Positions 32,389 to 42,823 are shown, counted from the first letter of the stretch. The stretch is DNA of 64,000 bases from Desulfobacter latus (GCF_013389365.1 NZ_JACADJ010000011.1:25143-89142); one strand, 5' to 3'. Numbers and translations are program-made. Notes: generated by a model not told the origin, from the letters alone.

Positions 32389-33687
32389 ATGATTTTTTTT
32401 TACCATATCATCACCTTGGTGATATTTTTTTTCTGCCTGCCGTTTTTACCTGTTGTCTGGATGTGTTCAGCCAAACGGCGGGCCAATCTACTACAACGCC
32501 TGGGGTTGTTTACCCGGTTGCCTAAAAAAGAAGCCAACACGCGCAGAATCTGGGTTCATGCCTTGTCCGTGGGGGAAGTGAACTCGAGTCTGCCCCTGCT
32601 GAACGCCTTAAAAAAAAAATACCCGGCCCATGATATTGTTTTTACGGCATCCACTAAAACCGGATTTGAGCGGGCCCTTGATCTGATGCCGCCGGGCCGG
32701 GCCGATTCTCCGGTTGCAACACTGGGTTATTTCCCATTTGATATCTGGTTTTCAGTAAGACGGGTTGTCTCACGCATTTCACCGGATATGGTCTGTCTGG
32801 TGGAAACGGATCTGTGGCCTGGTTTTTTGTCTGTCATGCATCACCGCCGGATTCCGGTGGTCCTTGTGAATGCACGGTTGTCACCAAGGTCCTTAAAGGG
32901 GTACCGATGCATGGGGCCATTGAGCGATTTGTTTTTCTCAAAACTTTCCTGTGTTATGGCCCAAACCCGGCAGGATGCTTTGGGTTTTGAACAACTTGGT
33001 GTGGCCGGAAACCGTATTGAAGTCACCGGCAATATCAAATTTGATCAGCCCTGTCCGAAGTTGTCCCGGGAAGATATTTCAGCTCTTGTCCGGGATTTGG
33101 GATTTTACACAGGTGATCGGATAATGATTGCCGGTTCCACCCATCCCGGTGAAGAACCCATGGTGGTCCGGGCATTTATCCAGGCAAGACAAATCGACCC
33201 TGCACTTAAACTTGTCATTGCGCCCCGGGATCCGGGCAGGTGTAAAGCGTTGCTCAGGGAATTGCCTTTAGCCGGATTCAGGGTCGCATGTTACCTGGAT
33301 CCGCTTGAAAGCAAGCAAGGCGCAGATATTATGCTTCTCAACACCATTGGCATTCTGGCCAAAGCCTATGTACTTTGTATATTTGCCTTTGTGGGCGGGT
33401 CCCTGGTGGCCCGGGGCGGACATAACCTTCTGGAACCGGCCATGTTTGGCAAGCCGGTATTTTTTGGGCCCCATATGACGGATTTTTGTGACATGGCCCG
33501 GTTGTTTGTCCAGGGCAAAGGCGGTATTCAGGTTGAAGATGAAAACGCCCTGGCGGTTGAACTCAAAAAAATGCTGGACAATCCGGAGTATTGCCGTCGC
33601 ATAGGACTCAATGCCCGGCAAATTTTTAAAGACAACACAGGGGCGCTGAATGCCTGTTTAAGCCGGATGGAGGCCTTTCTTGATTAA
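32389..33687 (+). CDS. waaA: Kdo transferase (3-deoxy-D-manno-octulosonic acid transferase)
   Basis: 432 residues: an N-terminal membrane anchor (about 1-25), WVHALSVGEVNSSLPLL, and VETDLWPGFL in the N-domain, then a GT-B C-domain with IAGSTHPGEE and GGSLVARGGHNLLEPA. Transfers Kdo residues from CMP-Kdo to lipid A precursor. Given kdnA/kdnB in the same window, the actual donor is probably CMP-8-amino-Kdo. Confidence 0.95.
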   Translation: MIFFYHIITLVIFFFCLPFLPVVWMCSAKRRANLLQRLGLFTRLPKKEANTRRIWVHALSVGEVNSSLPLLNALKKKYPAHDIVFTASTKTGFERALDLMPPGRADSPVATLGYFPFDIWFSVRRVVSRISPDMVCLVETDLWPGFLSVMHHRRIPVVLVNARLSPRSLKGYRCMGPLSDLFFSKLSCVMAQTRQDALGFEQLGVAGNRIEVTGNIKFDQPCPKLSREDISALVRDLGFYTGDRIMIAGSTHPGEEPMVVRAFIQARQIDPALKLVIAPRDPGRCKALLRELPLAGFRVACYLDPLESKQGADIMLLNTIGILAKAYVLCIFAFVGGSLVARGGHNLLEPAMFGKPVFFGPHMTDFCDMARLFVQGKGGIQVEDENALAVELKKMLDNPEYCRRIGLNARQIFKDNTGALNACLSRMEAFLD

Positions 33688-34873
33688 ATCCTGGCTGGGC
33701 CGGATAGAAAAACGGGTATTGCAGACCATTGAAACCCCCGGTCCCTTTGCGCCTTTTTCTTTTGATCAGGTGCTGGCCGGCTGTGCAAGCCTCTACAAAG
33801 CCGGGGTGAAACTGCGTTATGCCATGTATGGCGCCGGGTTTCTGAAGTCCAGGTGCCTTGATTGTCCTGTGATTTCCATCGGCAACCTGGCTGTGGGCGG
33901 GTCCGGTAAAACACCCATGGCGGTCTGGCTGGCAAAAATGTTGGTGGAAAAAGGGCTGCGTCCTGTGGTGATCAGCCGGGGCTACAGAGGGACACTTGAA
34001 GACGAGGCTGCTGTGGTATCGGATGGTCGAGACGTGTTTCTGGATGCAAAAATATGCGGTGACGAGCCCTATATGATGGCCATGGAAAAAGCCTTTCCTG
34101 TGGTGGTGGGAAAAGACCGGTATAAGGCGGGCCTTATGGCCATGGAAGCGTTTGCACCTGATGTGATTATTCTAGATGATGGATTCCAGCATCTTAGACT
34201 GCACCGAAACCTGAATCTGGTGCTTCTGGATTACAAACAGCCATTGGGGAACGGACGCATGCTCCCGGCAGGCCCGTTGCGTGAAACCCTTTGTATGGCA
34301 AAAGACAGAATTGATGCTGTTGTGTTTACCCGGTGTTCCCCGGATGCATTTGAATTGGACGCGCCTCAGGCATCAGAGCATCAATCCGTTGCAAACGACA
34401 CCAGTAAAAAATTGACGCCTGTACCGCTTTTTTACTGTATGCATGAGCCCTTTGTGGCACAATTATTTCCGGCCGAAAGCGATCATAACACAAAGGATTT
34501 TCAATCCTGGACCCTGCAAGGAAAAACAGCGGTTCTGTTTTCAGGCCTGGCCCGGAACGCTTCCTTTGCACAGTCCGTGCAGGATCTGGGGGTAAACATT
34601 GCCGAACACCTTGAATTTTGCGACCATTACCGGTATAACGGGCCTGATTTTAAACGGATTCTGGCCCGGGCCAAGGCGTTGAAGGTTGATTTTATCCTGA
34701 CAACGCAAAAAGACTGGGTCAAGGTAAATCCGGCATACTTCAGGGATGTGGCAGTTGCTGTTATTGGTATCCGGTTGCATTTTTCCGATCCCGGGGACCT
34801 GGAACAATTTATTTTGAAAAATACGAACGGACAGAGTAGAACGTCAGAGTTGTCAATGATAATTCAAGAGTAG
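33680..34873 (+). CDS. lpxK: Tetraacyldisaccharide 4'-kinase
   Basis: 397 residues; phosphorylates the 4' position of the lipid A disaccharide. The Walker A region (GNLAVGGSGKTP, about residues 71-82) and DDGFQHLRLHR are characteristic. Start is TTG 33680, 8 nt inside waaA, supported by GGAGG about 7 nt upstream. Confidence 0.94.
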   Translation: MIKSWLGRIEKRVLQTIETPGPFAPFSFDQVLAGCASLYKAGVKLRYAMYGAGFLKSRCLDCPVISIGNLAVGGSGKTPMAVWLAKMLVEKGLRPVVISRGYRGTLEDEAAVVSDGRDVFLDAKICGDEPYMMAMEKAFPVVVGKDRYKAGLMAMEAFAPDVIILDDGFQHLRLHRNLNLVLLDYKQPLGNGRMLPAGPLRETLCMAKDRIDAVVFTRCSPDAFELDAPQASEHQSVANDTSKKLTPVPLFYCMHEPFVAQLFPAESDHNTKDFQSWTLQGKTAVLFSGLARNASFAQSVQDLGVNIAEHLEFCDHYRYNGPDFKRILARAKALKVDFILTTQKDWVKVNPAYFRDVAVAVIGIRLHFSDPGDLEQFILKNTNGQSRTSELSMIIQE

Positions 34874-34877
34874 ATGT

Positions 34878-35780
34878 ATGAATGATGATCATATTTATCG
34901 GCTATTGCGTCTTCTGATGCTGGCCCTGGGCAGGCTGCCCAGATGGCTGGCTGATTTTTGTGCGCACCTTTTAGGCCTGCTCTGGTTCAAGATTGACGCA
35001 CGACATCGAAAAATCACTCTGGAAAATCTTACCCGGGCCTTTGGCGATCAAATGACGCGGGATCAGATCGAAATACTTGGCAAACGGGTGTTTAAAAATA
35101 TTATGAACATCTTGTTTGAATTTGCCTGGACCCTGAAATTTGACCGGGATACGTTTTTAAGCCATTTCACCATTAAAGGGGTGGAACATATGAAACGGGC
35201 CCATGCCAAGGGCAAAGGGGTTATCGGTCTTTTATGTCACCTGGGTAATTTTGAAATGCTCATCGCAGGCATTGAACCGGTGGGGGTTAAAGGGTATGGT
35301 ATCTATCGAAAATTGGATTTTGAGCCCCTGGACCGGCTTATCAGGGAGGGACGCAGGCGATTTAACATGGAAGTGGTCCCCAGGGGAAAGAGTTCTAAAA
35401 AAGTTGAGGCCATATTGAAACGCGGGGAAATTGTAGGCGCTCTTCTGGACCAGAGTGTGGACTGGTACCTGGGGCCGTTTGTGGATTTTTTTGGGGCGCC
35501 GGCCTGTACTCACAAAGGCTTTGCCAAACTGGTACTGAAAACCAAGGCACCTGTCGTGCCTGTATATACGGTGCGTAAAAATCGACACTTCACTGTAGAA
35601 TTCCTGCCCGAAGTTCCGCTGGTGGAAACCGGGGACCCGATCAAAGATATTGAAATTAATACCCAGAACTATACATCCGTTATCGAGTCCCTGGTGAGAA
35701 AATATCCGGACCAGTATTTCTGGGTCCATAACCGCTGGAAAACCAAAAATTACTGTCCCTGGCCCAAAACCGATGACTGA
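34878..35780 (+). CDS. lpxL: Lipid A late acyltransferase (LpxL/HtrB family)
   Basis: 300 residues, LPLAT superfamily. The catalytic HX4E motif is HLGNFE (about residues 117-122); GALLDQSVDW and the C-terminal VHNRWKT are typical. An N-terminal hydrophobic helix anchors it in the inner membrane. It adds a secondary acyl chain after Kdo transfer. LpxL versus LpxM/LpxP specificity cannot be told. Confidence 0.85.
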   Translation: MNDDHIYRLLRLLMLALGRLPRWLADFCAHLLGLLWFKIDARHRKITLENLTRAFGDQMTRDQIEILGKRVFKNIMNILFEFAWTLKFDRDTFLSHFTIKGVEHMKRAHAKGKGVIGLLCHLGNFEMLIAGIEPVGVKGYGIYRKLDFEPLDRLIREGRRRFNMEVVPRGKSSKKVEAILKRGEIVGALLDQSVDWYLGPFVDFFGAPACTHKGFAKLVLKTKAPVVPVYTVRKNRHFTVEFLPEVPLVETGDPIKDIEINTQNYTSVIESLVRKYPDQYFWVHNRWKTKNYCPWPKTDD

Positions 35781-36840
35781 GATCCGATTAAAAGACAGCA
35801 GCAGGGCACACATCCTGATCCGGGCCGCCAACTGGGTGGGAGATGCCGTTATGACCACCCCGGTGGTCCGGGCCGTACGCACAAATTTTCCCAGGGCCAG
35901 GATCACGGTGCTGGCCAAACCCTGGGTGGTGCCGGTGTATGCAAACAACCCCCATGTTGACCAGGTCATGGTGTATGAAAATGACGGGCGTCACAAAATG
36001 GGTTTGGGGACCCTCAGGCTGGCTAAAGATATGCAGCATCAAAGGTTTGATCTGGCCATCCTGATGCAGAATGCGTTTGAGGCAGCGCTGTTGGCATTTC
36101 TGGCCCGAATCCCTGAACGTTTAGGATACAACACCGACGCCCGTAGGTTACTGCTCAACCGGTGCATCAAGATGGACCCTGCCTTAAAGAAAGGGCATCT
36201 CATTGATTATTATCTGGCCATTTTAACTTCGGCCGGCCTTGAAACTGCAGGCAGGGAACTGGAACTTTATCCTGATCCCCGGGACAGAGAGTGGGTTCAA
36301 CGTTTCCTTGATGGAGAGAATTTATCAGGACCAGGCTGTCCGGTGTTGGGCATCAACCCCGGGGCCACCGGGGGAACGGCCAAACGCTGGTTTCCTGAAC
36401 GGTATGCCCAACTTGCCGAAAAACTGGCAGAGCGATACCAGACCCGGGTCATCATTTTCGGCGGGCCCGCAGACCGGGAACTCGGGGATGAGATCAGCGC
36501 CATGGCCAACGGAGCCTGCATCAACATGGCAGGCCGGACCAGTCTGTCCAAAGCCTTTGCCCTGATCGGGGCGTTGAACCTATTTGTGACCAATGATTCC
36601 GGCCTGATGCATGCTGCCGCGGCCCAGAATGTAAACCAGGTGGCTGTGATCGGTTCCACCGACCATATTGCCACAGCCCCTGCAAATAAAAACAGTGTCA
36701 TGGTCAGGCAACCGGTTCCCTGCAGTCCCTGCCTGAAAAAAGAGTGTCCCACTGACCATAAATGCATGGATAAAATTACCGTGGACATGGTGGTGGCGGC
36801 CTGCAACGCTTTTCTGGAAAAGGATGGATTTAGTGGCTGA
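35773..36840 (+). CDS. waaF: ADP-heptose:LPS heptosyltransferase II
   Basis: 355 residues, GT9 family, with ILIRAANWVGDAVMTTPVVRA at the start (donor-domain loop), LGINPGATGGTAKRW and TNDSGLMHAAAA, and CSPCLKKECPTDHKC near the end, as in WaaF. Adds the second heptose of the inner core. Overlaps lpxL by 8 nt. Confidence 0.93.
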   Translation: MTEIRLKDSSRAHILIRAANWVGDAVMTTPVVRAVRTNFPRARITVLAKPWVVPVYANNPHVDQVMVYENDGRHKMGLGTLRLAKDMQHQRFDLAILMQNAFEAALLAFLARIPERLGYNTDARRLLLNRCIKMDPALKKGHLIDYYLAILTSAGLETAGRELELYPDPRDREWVQRFLDGENLSGPGCPVLGINPGATGGTAKRWFPERYAQLAEKLAERYQTRVIIFGGPADRELGDEISAMANGACINMAGRTSLSKAFALIGALNLFVTNDSGLMHAAAAQNVNQVAVIGSTDHIATAPANKNSVMVRQPVPCSPCLKKECPTDHKCMDKITVDMVVAACNAFLEKDGFSG

Positions 36841-37879
36841 TGCGCAAAAGGATCTGTTTGGCCGGGTTAACCGGATTCTGATTGTCAAGCCCAGTGCCCT
36901 GGGGGACATTGTTCATTCCATGCCCTTTCTTTACGCATTGAAACAGCGGTTTCCATGGGCCCGGATTGACTGGGTGGTGGCCCATGGACTGCATACCTTT
37001 ATGGAAGGGCATCCCATGATCGACCGCCTGTGGGTGATCAAGAAAGACCAGTGGAAACAGTTGGGGCGACTCAGGCTGACGCTAAAGGAGATAAATGATT
37101 TGAGACGGGGGCTGGCAGACCAGCACTATGATGTGTGCATTGATTTGTCAGGGCTGTTTCGCTCCGGTGTGATTTCCTCATTTTCCAAAGCCCCTGTCCG
37201 CCTAGGGTTTAAAGAGTCGGATGAAGGCAGTCCCTTTTTCTATACCCATAAGATTCATGGGTCCATGAACATCCATGCCATTGACCGGTATCTTGAGATT
37301 GCCCGCTTCATGGGCTGCCCCGTTGATAGGGTTGAATATCCGTTTGCGCCTTATAATCCTGTCCCTGATATTATGAAACAACTGCCGGACCAATATGCTG
37401 TTATCTGTCCTTCTGCCGGGAAACCGGCCAACCGGTGGCACGCCTCAAAATTCGGGGAGCTTGCATCCATGCTGGAGCTGCCCGTGGTGGTCATTGCCTC
37501 TGCATCGGAATCGGAGATTGCATTGGAGGTGGTGAAATCATCAAAGGGAAACGCCTTGTCCATTGCCGGAAAAACAGGTCTCAAGGATCTTTTGCCGGTA
37601 ATTGGAAAGTCACGGTATTTTATCTGTAACGACACCGGTCCCATGCATATTGCCGCAGCCCTGGATGTCCCGGTTTTTGCCATATTCGGACCGGCCAACC
37701 CGGTTCGGACCGGCCCTTATGGCTCTATCCATACGGTGATTCAAAAAGAGCTTGAATGTTCCCCTTGTTACGCCCATACGCCATGCCGCCGCTTCCGGTG
37801 CATGCAAGAGCTGTCCGTAACCGAAGTGTTTAATCATATACAGTATGCATTAAAAGAAAATAAGGAAAGCACCGTATGA
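36824..37879 (+). CDS. waaC: ADP-heptose:LPS heptosyltransferase I-like
   Basis: 351 residues, GT9 family, with ILIVKPSALGDIVHSMPFL at the start and CNDTGPMHIAAAL in the C-domain. Transfers the first heptose to (amino-)Kdo. Overlaps waaF by 17 nt and is followed by an ATGA overlap with the next gene, so the whole block 30112-38697 is probably one transcript. Confidence 0.9.
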   Translation: MDLVADAQKDLFGRVNRILIVKPSALGDIVHSMPFLYALKQRFPWARIDWVVAHGLHTFMEGHPMIDRLWVIKKDQWKQLGRLRLTLKEINDLRRGLADQHYDVCIDLSGLFRSGVISSFSKAPVRLGFKESDEGSPFFYTHKIHGSMNIHAIDRYLEIARFMGCPVDRVEYPFAPYNPVPDIMKQLPDQYAVICPSAGKPANRWHASKFGELASMLELPVVVIASASESEIALEVVKSSKGNALSIAGKTGLKDLLPVIGKSRYFICNDTGPMHIAAALDVPVFAIFGPANPVRTGPYGSIHTVIQKELECSPCYAHTPCRRFRCMQELSVTEVFNHIQYALKENKESTV

Positions 37880-38697
37880 GTTCCTTTTCAGCCGGGAGTG
37901 AAACAGCCGGGAAGTTGTCTGTTTATATTATCGCTTATAATGAAGCCGATAAAATTGAAGATGCATTAAAAAGCGTGGCCTGGGCGGATGACGTGGTGGT
38001 TGCCGACTCTTTCAGCACCGATGACACGGCAAAAATTGCCCAGAATCACGGGGCCAGGGTGGTTCAGATCCCCTTTGAAGGCTTTGGCAAACTCAGGAAC
38101 GATGCCATTAATGCGTGCAGCCACAGCTGGGTATTTAGTTTGGATGCTGATGAGCGGTGTACCCAAATGGCAAAAAAAGAAATTATCAGGATCATAAATA
38201 ATCCCAACAGCCTGGATGCCTATTATGTCCCCCGTCGAAATTATTTTATGGGGAAATGGATTCGGCATGCAGGATTCTATCCGGATTTCCGCCAGCCCCA
38301 GCTATTCAGGAAAGGCGCACTCAAGTTTATGCCCGACGCAGTTCATGAAAGGTACGAAGTACTCAGTGAAGGGAAATGCGGTTATTTGAACTCTTTTATC
38401 TTTCAGATTCCGTTTAAGGATCTTGAGGAAATGTTTAGAAAAATGAACCGCTATTCCACCCTTGGTGCTCAAAAGCTATATGCGGCAGATCAAAAATCAG
38501 GGATGTTTAATGCCCTGGCCCACGGTTTATGGGCCTGGTTCAGCATGTATATTCTGAAACTGGGCTGCCTGGACGGTTGGCCCGGATTTATTATTTCCCT
38601 TAGCAATTTTGAAAGTACGTTTTATAAGTACGCTAAACTCCACTTAAAGCAAAAAGGACTGGACGTTTTTACCGGCAATCCGTTGCCAAAGGTTTGA
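37876..38697 (+). CDS. WaaE/KdtX-type core glycosyltransferase (GT2)
   Basis: 273 residues. The GT-A fold shows YIIAYNEADKIEDAL, VVVADSFSTDDT and the metal-binding FSLDADER, with RNYFMGKWIRHAGFYPDFRQ typical of the WaaE/KdtX subfamily that adds beta-glucose or a similar residue to inner-core heptose I. Last gene of the LPS operon. Confidence 0.85.
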   Translation: MSSFSAGSETAGKLSVYIIAYNEADKIEDALKSVAWADDVVVADSFSTDDTAKIAQNHGARVVQIPFEGFGKLRNDAINACSHSWVFSLDADERCTQMAKKEIIRIINNPNSLDAYYVPRRNYFMGKWIRHAGFYPDFRQPQLFRKGALKFMPDAVHERYEVLSEGKCGYLNSFIFQIPFKDLEEMFRKMNRYSTLGAQKLYAADQKSGMFNALAHGLWAWFSMYILKLGCLDGWPGFIISLSNFESTFYKYAKLHLKQKGLDVFTGNPLPKV

Positions 38698-38722
38698 GAA
38701 TCCAAAGATTTTTTTTAATGGC

Positions 38723-39643
38723 TCATTTTACGGTCGGGCATCCCTTCATATGCCAGATAAGGAGTTCATAGTAGAGCATGGCCTTATTTTTTTTCCCGGT
38801 TGCAAAAAATAGAGTCAGCGTCCATAGCGTGAGATTCATGAGTAAATCTGCCGTCAGCCTTACCATGATCAGCGGCATGTATACGTGCGAAAGCAAAGGG
38901 AAGTGTTTTTTATAATAAATGCGCCGGGATTGGGAAAAAAGCAGCCTTGATTTAACACTGTGGCCGACACTTTGTCCGCCTAAGTGATAGATTTTTGCTT
39001 TCGGGACGATATAAGAAAACCATCCCTTTTGATGCATGGCAAGGGCTAAATCGGTCTCTTCAAAAAAAAAGAAAAAGGATTCATCAAAAAAGCCTGCTTT
39101 TCTGACTGCTTCCATTTTCATAAGGATACATGCGCCAATGCAGGAGTCTACCTTTACCTCACGATCTGTGATGGAATGTTTGTTTTTTCGAAAGGGAGAC
39201 AGGGTATTGATGAGACTTTCGTTAAACAGAAGGGTGAGTATTCCGGGAAAGTACGCAAACGAGTTTTGTTTTGTTCCATCTTTATTCAGTAACTGGCCGG
39301 CACATATGCCGGCATCATTTTGTACTTCCATAAAATCGTAAATCGCCTTCACTGCTCCCTGGGTCAAGATTGCGTCGGAATTAAGCAGGAGCGCATACGG
39401 ACTTTTTGTCTGCCTGAGCATCAGATTGTTTGCTTTGGCAAACCCAAGATTTTTACTGTTTTCAATAACGCGGACATCGGGAAAAGCCTTAAGAACTGCC
39501 TTGGGACTGCCATCGTGAGAGTTGTTGTCAACCACTACAACTTCAAAAGAAAGCTCTTTTATGGTTTCAAATACGCTTTTAAGGCAGTTGAGAAGCAGGG
39601 TTTTTGTGTTGTAACTTAAAATAATAATAGTAATATCTGTCAT
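38723..39643 (-). CDS. GT2 glycosyltransferase (rhamnosyltransferase-like)
   Basis: Start placed at ATG 39643 because the product then begins ITIIILSYNT as in other GT2 enzymes; a longer frame to ATG 39694 would couple to the upstream FkbM gene by ATGA and cannot be excluded. Motifs: VVVDNNSHDGSPK, LLLNSDA (DxD-type) and EETDLALAMHQKGW, seen in WbbL-like rhamnosyltransferases. A hydrophobic stretch near the C-terminus suggests membrane association. Confidence 0.85.
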   Translation of the reverse strand: MTDITIIILSYNTKTLLLNCLKSVFETIKELSFEVVVVDNNSHDGSPKAVLKAFPDVRVIENSKNLGFAKANNLMLRQTKSPYALLLNSDAILTQGAVKAIYDFMEVQNDAGICAGQLLNKDGTKQNSFAYFPGILTLLFNESLINTLSPFRKNKHSITDREVKVDSCIGACILMKMEAVRKAGFFDESFFFFFEETDLALAMHQKGWFSYIVPKAKIYHLGGQSVGHSVKSRLLFSQSRRIYYKKHFPLLSHVYMPLIMVRLTADLLMNLTLWTLTLFFATGKKNKAMLYYELLIWHMKGCPTVK

Positions 39644-39690
39644 GCGTTGTGTGCCTTTTCCAAATTTTTTTATAGAAATTGGGGCATACT

Positions 39691-40440
39691 TCATACGGCC
39701 CCTGGCACCGGCTTTTGATTGGTGGTTTCAACAAAAATATTTTCACCGACCATGAATTCTTCACGGATAAACGGATCCAACGCCGTATAGAATGCTCGGC
39801 TGCATCCGACCTGATGGCTGTCATGAAGCTCGGCAATCACGAGGCCTATTTGAGTAATCCATGGGCGGGTATTAGAGAATACTTGTTTTTCCGCACCTTC
39901 AATGTCAACTTTCAGAATATCGATAAATTTTAGGTCATAATCACGAATCAAATCTTCAATGGTAACCGCTTGGACACTCTGAATACCATCGGTTTCCCTG
40001 ACCTCAAATGAAAATTTGCTGGCCTTGGGATTGGCAATTTTAAGCGCTGCATTCCTGTGCCACAGTGCGCAGTGTAAAGGAATGATGTTGGGATAGGCCC
40101 GGGTATTTTCTTTCAGCAACTCATAGTTGGAATCTTCCGGTTCCAGAGCAAATATCCTCGCATCAGGGAATGCTGCGGCAAAATACAGGGAGGTCATACC
40201 GATATTGGCACCGGCGTCTATAATTACCTCAAGGTCTGGCCTGTAATTGAATTGGTACTCTTTTTTGACAAATATTTGGAAAAATACATCAATATCTGAC
40301 GTGTTTGCCCTTAACTTTACAGATTTTTTCATGCCGGGAGGACAAATATTGGTTGATATGGAAAGCTTCAATTTATCCAGCACATATAATTTCAGCCCCT
40401 TTATTCCCAGTTCTTTTGTAAATTTGATAACTCTCGACAT
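39691..40440 (-). CDS. FkbM-family methyltransferase
   Basis: 249 residues. The SAM-binding region IIDAGANIGMTSLYFAAAFP, the acidic loop FALEPED and the DILKVDIEGAEKQVF motif are diagnostic of FkbM O-methyltransferases. Placed with glycosyltransferases, so methylation of a surface sugar is likely. Confidence 0.88.
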   Translation of the reverse strand: MSRVIKFTKELGIKGLKLYVLDKLKLSISTNICPPGMKKSVKLRANTSDIDVFFQIFVKKEYQFNYRPDLEVIIDAGANIGMTSLYFAAAFPDARIFALEPEDSNYELLKENTRAYPNIIPLHCALWHRNAALKIANPKASKFSFEVRETDGIQSVQAVTIEDLIRDYDLKFIDILKVDIEGAEKQVFSNTRPWITQIGLVIAELHDSHQVGCSRAFYTALDPFIREEFMVGENIFVETTNQKPVPGAV

Positions 40441-40664
40441 GGCTACCTCTTTTTAAACCTCTAAAGCCAGAATGTTCTTGATAGACAGATACAGATATCA
40501 GGCTGACGCAAGTTAGGTCAAGAAATAAATTGAAGGCTTGAAAAATTACTTTGGAATTTTCATTATCCGTTTAACGGGACTACTCAAATTGTATTCGAGG
40601 CAAAGAGATGTTATAAATCTACTCGAAATAGTCTGGTGTTTCGATTGTTATTTATGATATCAAA

Positions 40665-41606
40665 ATGTTATGTTATCTTATGCCTGTTATGATCAATATC
40701 CCCAAAATATTCTTCCCTAAGAAAAAATTTATTCCGCACCCCCCACCCCCTGAATGCGAATGGTCCATCGGCATCTATGAGGGCGTTTCCCCTTTTGCCT
40801 TACACCCGCTTAATAAAAGAATAAATCCTGTCATATGCCCCTGTGATGTATCCGATGGGCAGGCAAGACTTGTTGCAGACCCGTTTGGTGTTCGGTATGA
40901 AGGTAAACACTACCTTTTTTTTGAAGCCGAGGTGAAAACTGAAGACGGGTATAAAGGAAAAATAGCCGTGGCAAGCAGTGAGGATGGAGAAACATGGCAT
41001 TATAAGAAAGTTGTTCTTAACGAACCGTTTCACCTTTCTTATCCTTACGTATTCATCCATGAAAATCAATTTTATCTCATTCCTGAATCCAGGCAATCCA
41101 GGCAGATTCGTATGTATCGATCTGTCTTATTCCCTTTTCAATGGGAACTGGACACCGTTTTATTGAAAGGCAAGCGCTTTGCAGACAACAGCCTTTTTTT
41201 CTATAATAATATTTGGTGGTTGTTTACGGATTCGGGGAATTCAACCCTTCGGCTATATTTTTCAAAGCATTTAAAAGGACCTTATAAGCAGCATCGAAAA
41301 AGTCCGATACGCAGAAAAGATCCCCATTATGCACGGCCTGCAGGACGGTTAATTTTGTATCAAAATAATCCGATTCGTTTTGCCCAGGATGCTTTTCCCA
41401 TATATGGGAGCAAAGTCTGGGGCTTTAAGATCACCACATTGACGACGAAAGACTACCAGGAAGAACCCATTGCAGCGCCAGTCCTTGAAGCATCAGGGTC
41501 TGGGTGGAACAGCCATGGCATGCATACGGTTGATGCAACCCAATTACCGGATGGTTCATGGCGGGCCTATGTTGATGGATATGGCTCAAGTCAAGTAAGT
41601 GTATAG
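40665..41606 (+). CDS. Five-bladed beta-propeller glycan protein (GIPC-transferase N-domain-like)
   Basis: 313 residues with repeated strands containing ADPFGVRYEGKHYLFFEAE, ASSEDGETWHY, SYPYVFIHENQFYLIPES and YARPAGRLILY, as in the propeller found on glucosamine-inositolphosphorylceramide transferase-like and GH43-like proteins of polysaccharide loci. Several in-frame ATGs near the start (40665, 40680, 40689) leave the N-terminus uncertain. Its 3' end overlaps the convergent O-antigen ligase gene by 16 nt. Role unknown; probably sugar-binding or transfer. Confidence 0.65.
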   Translation: MLCYLMPVMINIPKIFFPKKKFIPHPPPPECEWSIGIYEGVSPFALHPLNKRINPVICPCDVSDGQARLVADPFGVRYEGKHYLFFEAEVKTEDGYKGKIAVASSEDGETWHYKKVVLNEPFHLSYPYVFIHENQFYLIPESRQSRQIRMYRSVLFPFQWELDTVLLKGKRFADNSLFFYNNIWWLFTDSGNSTLRLYFSKHLKGPYKQHRKSPIRRKDPHYARPAGRLILYQNNPIRFAQDAFPIYGSKVWGFKITTLTTKDYQEEPIAAPVLEASGSGWNSHGMHTVDATQLPDGSWRAYVDGYGSSQVSV

Positions 41607-42823
41607 CCTTGAGGTGCAAACAGGGTTGCACTCATCAGAGCAAAAAACCAGCCTTCAGCACTGTCCTGGAGCGGCGATGCGACCATGCAGGCTGCCATGA
41701 TGGTTAAGGTAAAACCCCGGGCAAGCAATATTTTTTTATTTTTTTGTAACGATGCAGCATACCACCATTGGGTGATGAAAAAAGATAGAAGAACCAATAT
41801 GCCTACCAGGCCAAATTGAACGCCGGCCATTAAAAATTCGTTATGGGGATTGTCTGATCGATTGAATCCGGTATCTTTTATTAATTCAGAATAGGAGCTT
41901 TTAAAACTACCTGTGCCTGTACCGATGAAAGGGCTTTTTTTTATGAGTTTAAGGGAATTTGTGTAAAATTCAAGGCGCAGGCCGGAAGATGAGATATTAC
42001 TTGCCGGTTCTCCATACTTCCATGCCTTTATTTCATTGACTGCGATACGGGCTCTTGTCAGCAATGAGTTGGATGGATAGATCCACAATAAAAGTCCCAT
42101 GCAAATACAGATGATAGAAAGGACTACAATGCTCTTCCGGCTGCTCCATGAAAAAAAATAGTATACAAGAAGGATAAGGACAATCAGGTGGCCGGTGCGC
42201 CCGTTTACCATAAATAATACATTAATCAAGGAAAGAAAACTGACTCCTGTCCATAGAACTTGTGCTTTAAGTGTTTTACTTGATCCGGCCAGAACTGCCG
42301 TCACAAATACGGTAAATGCCATGAATGTATTGTGTTTGATGTGGTCGTGGAAAACATAACAATTAAGCGGGGTGCCTTTGACAGGTATAAAGCCCGGTAC
42401 CATGCTCATGCGTATCAGGTACGAGAGAATAAGAACTAATCCCATGGCACTAATAAATGATATTAAAACAGCTCGGACATTTTTTTCTTCTTTTAAATAT
42501 ATCATGGCCATGGCTATGAATAGAAATTTACCACCGTTTTGAGTACTCTCAAGTATTTTTTCCTGGTCGGCATGGGTATAGATAAGCCCTGCCAGGTGAA
42601 TCAGGAAAAATGTACACCCGGCCATAGCCACAGGGTTGGATTTTATAATAACGGTTAATTCTTTTAATGGGTTTTTAAAGTTATCCAGAATCCAGAACAA
42701 AAGGAAAATGCCTAAAACAATATAAGTCATGGCCGTGGATACAGGGATGGTAAATGCAAGCAAAATCAGTGTAGAACTGCAGATTTTGCTCAAAGTCATA
42801 TGAGATATTAATTTAGCACGCAT
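41591..42823 (-). CDS. waaL: O-antigen ligase / polymerase family membrane protein
   Basis: 410 residues with about ten to twelve membrane helices. The long periplasmic loop carries GTGTGSFKSSYSEL and SDNPHNEFLMAG, the Wzy_C family signature with the catalytic-type His. Joins O-antigen to the lipid A core in the periplasm; a polymerase (Wzy) is the alternative. Confidence 0.82.
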   Translation of the reverse strand: MRAKLISHMTLSKICSSTLILLAFTIPVSTAMTYIVLGIFLLFWILDNFKNPLKELTVIIKSNPVAMAGCTFFLIHLAGLIYTHADQEKILESTQNGGKFLFIAMAMIYLKEEKNVRAVLISFISAMGLVLILSYLIRMSMVPGFIPVKGTPLNCYVFHDHIKHNTFMAFTVFVTAVLAGSSKTLKAQVLWTGVSFLSLINVLFMVNGRTGHLIVLILLVYYFFSWSSRKSIVVLSIICICMGLLLWIYPSNSLLTRARIAVNEIKAWKYGEPASNISSSGLRLEFYTNSLKLIKKSPFIGTGTGSFKSSYSELIKDTGFNRSDNPHNEFLMAGVQFGLVGILVLLSFFITQWWYAASLQKNKKILLARGFTLTIMAACMVASPLQDSAEGWFFALMSATLFAPQGYTLT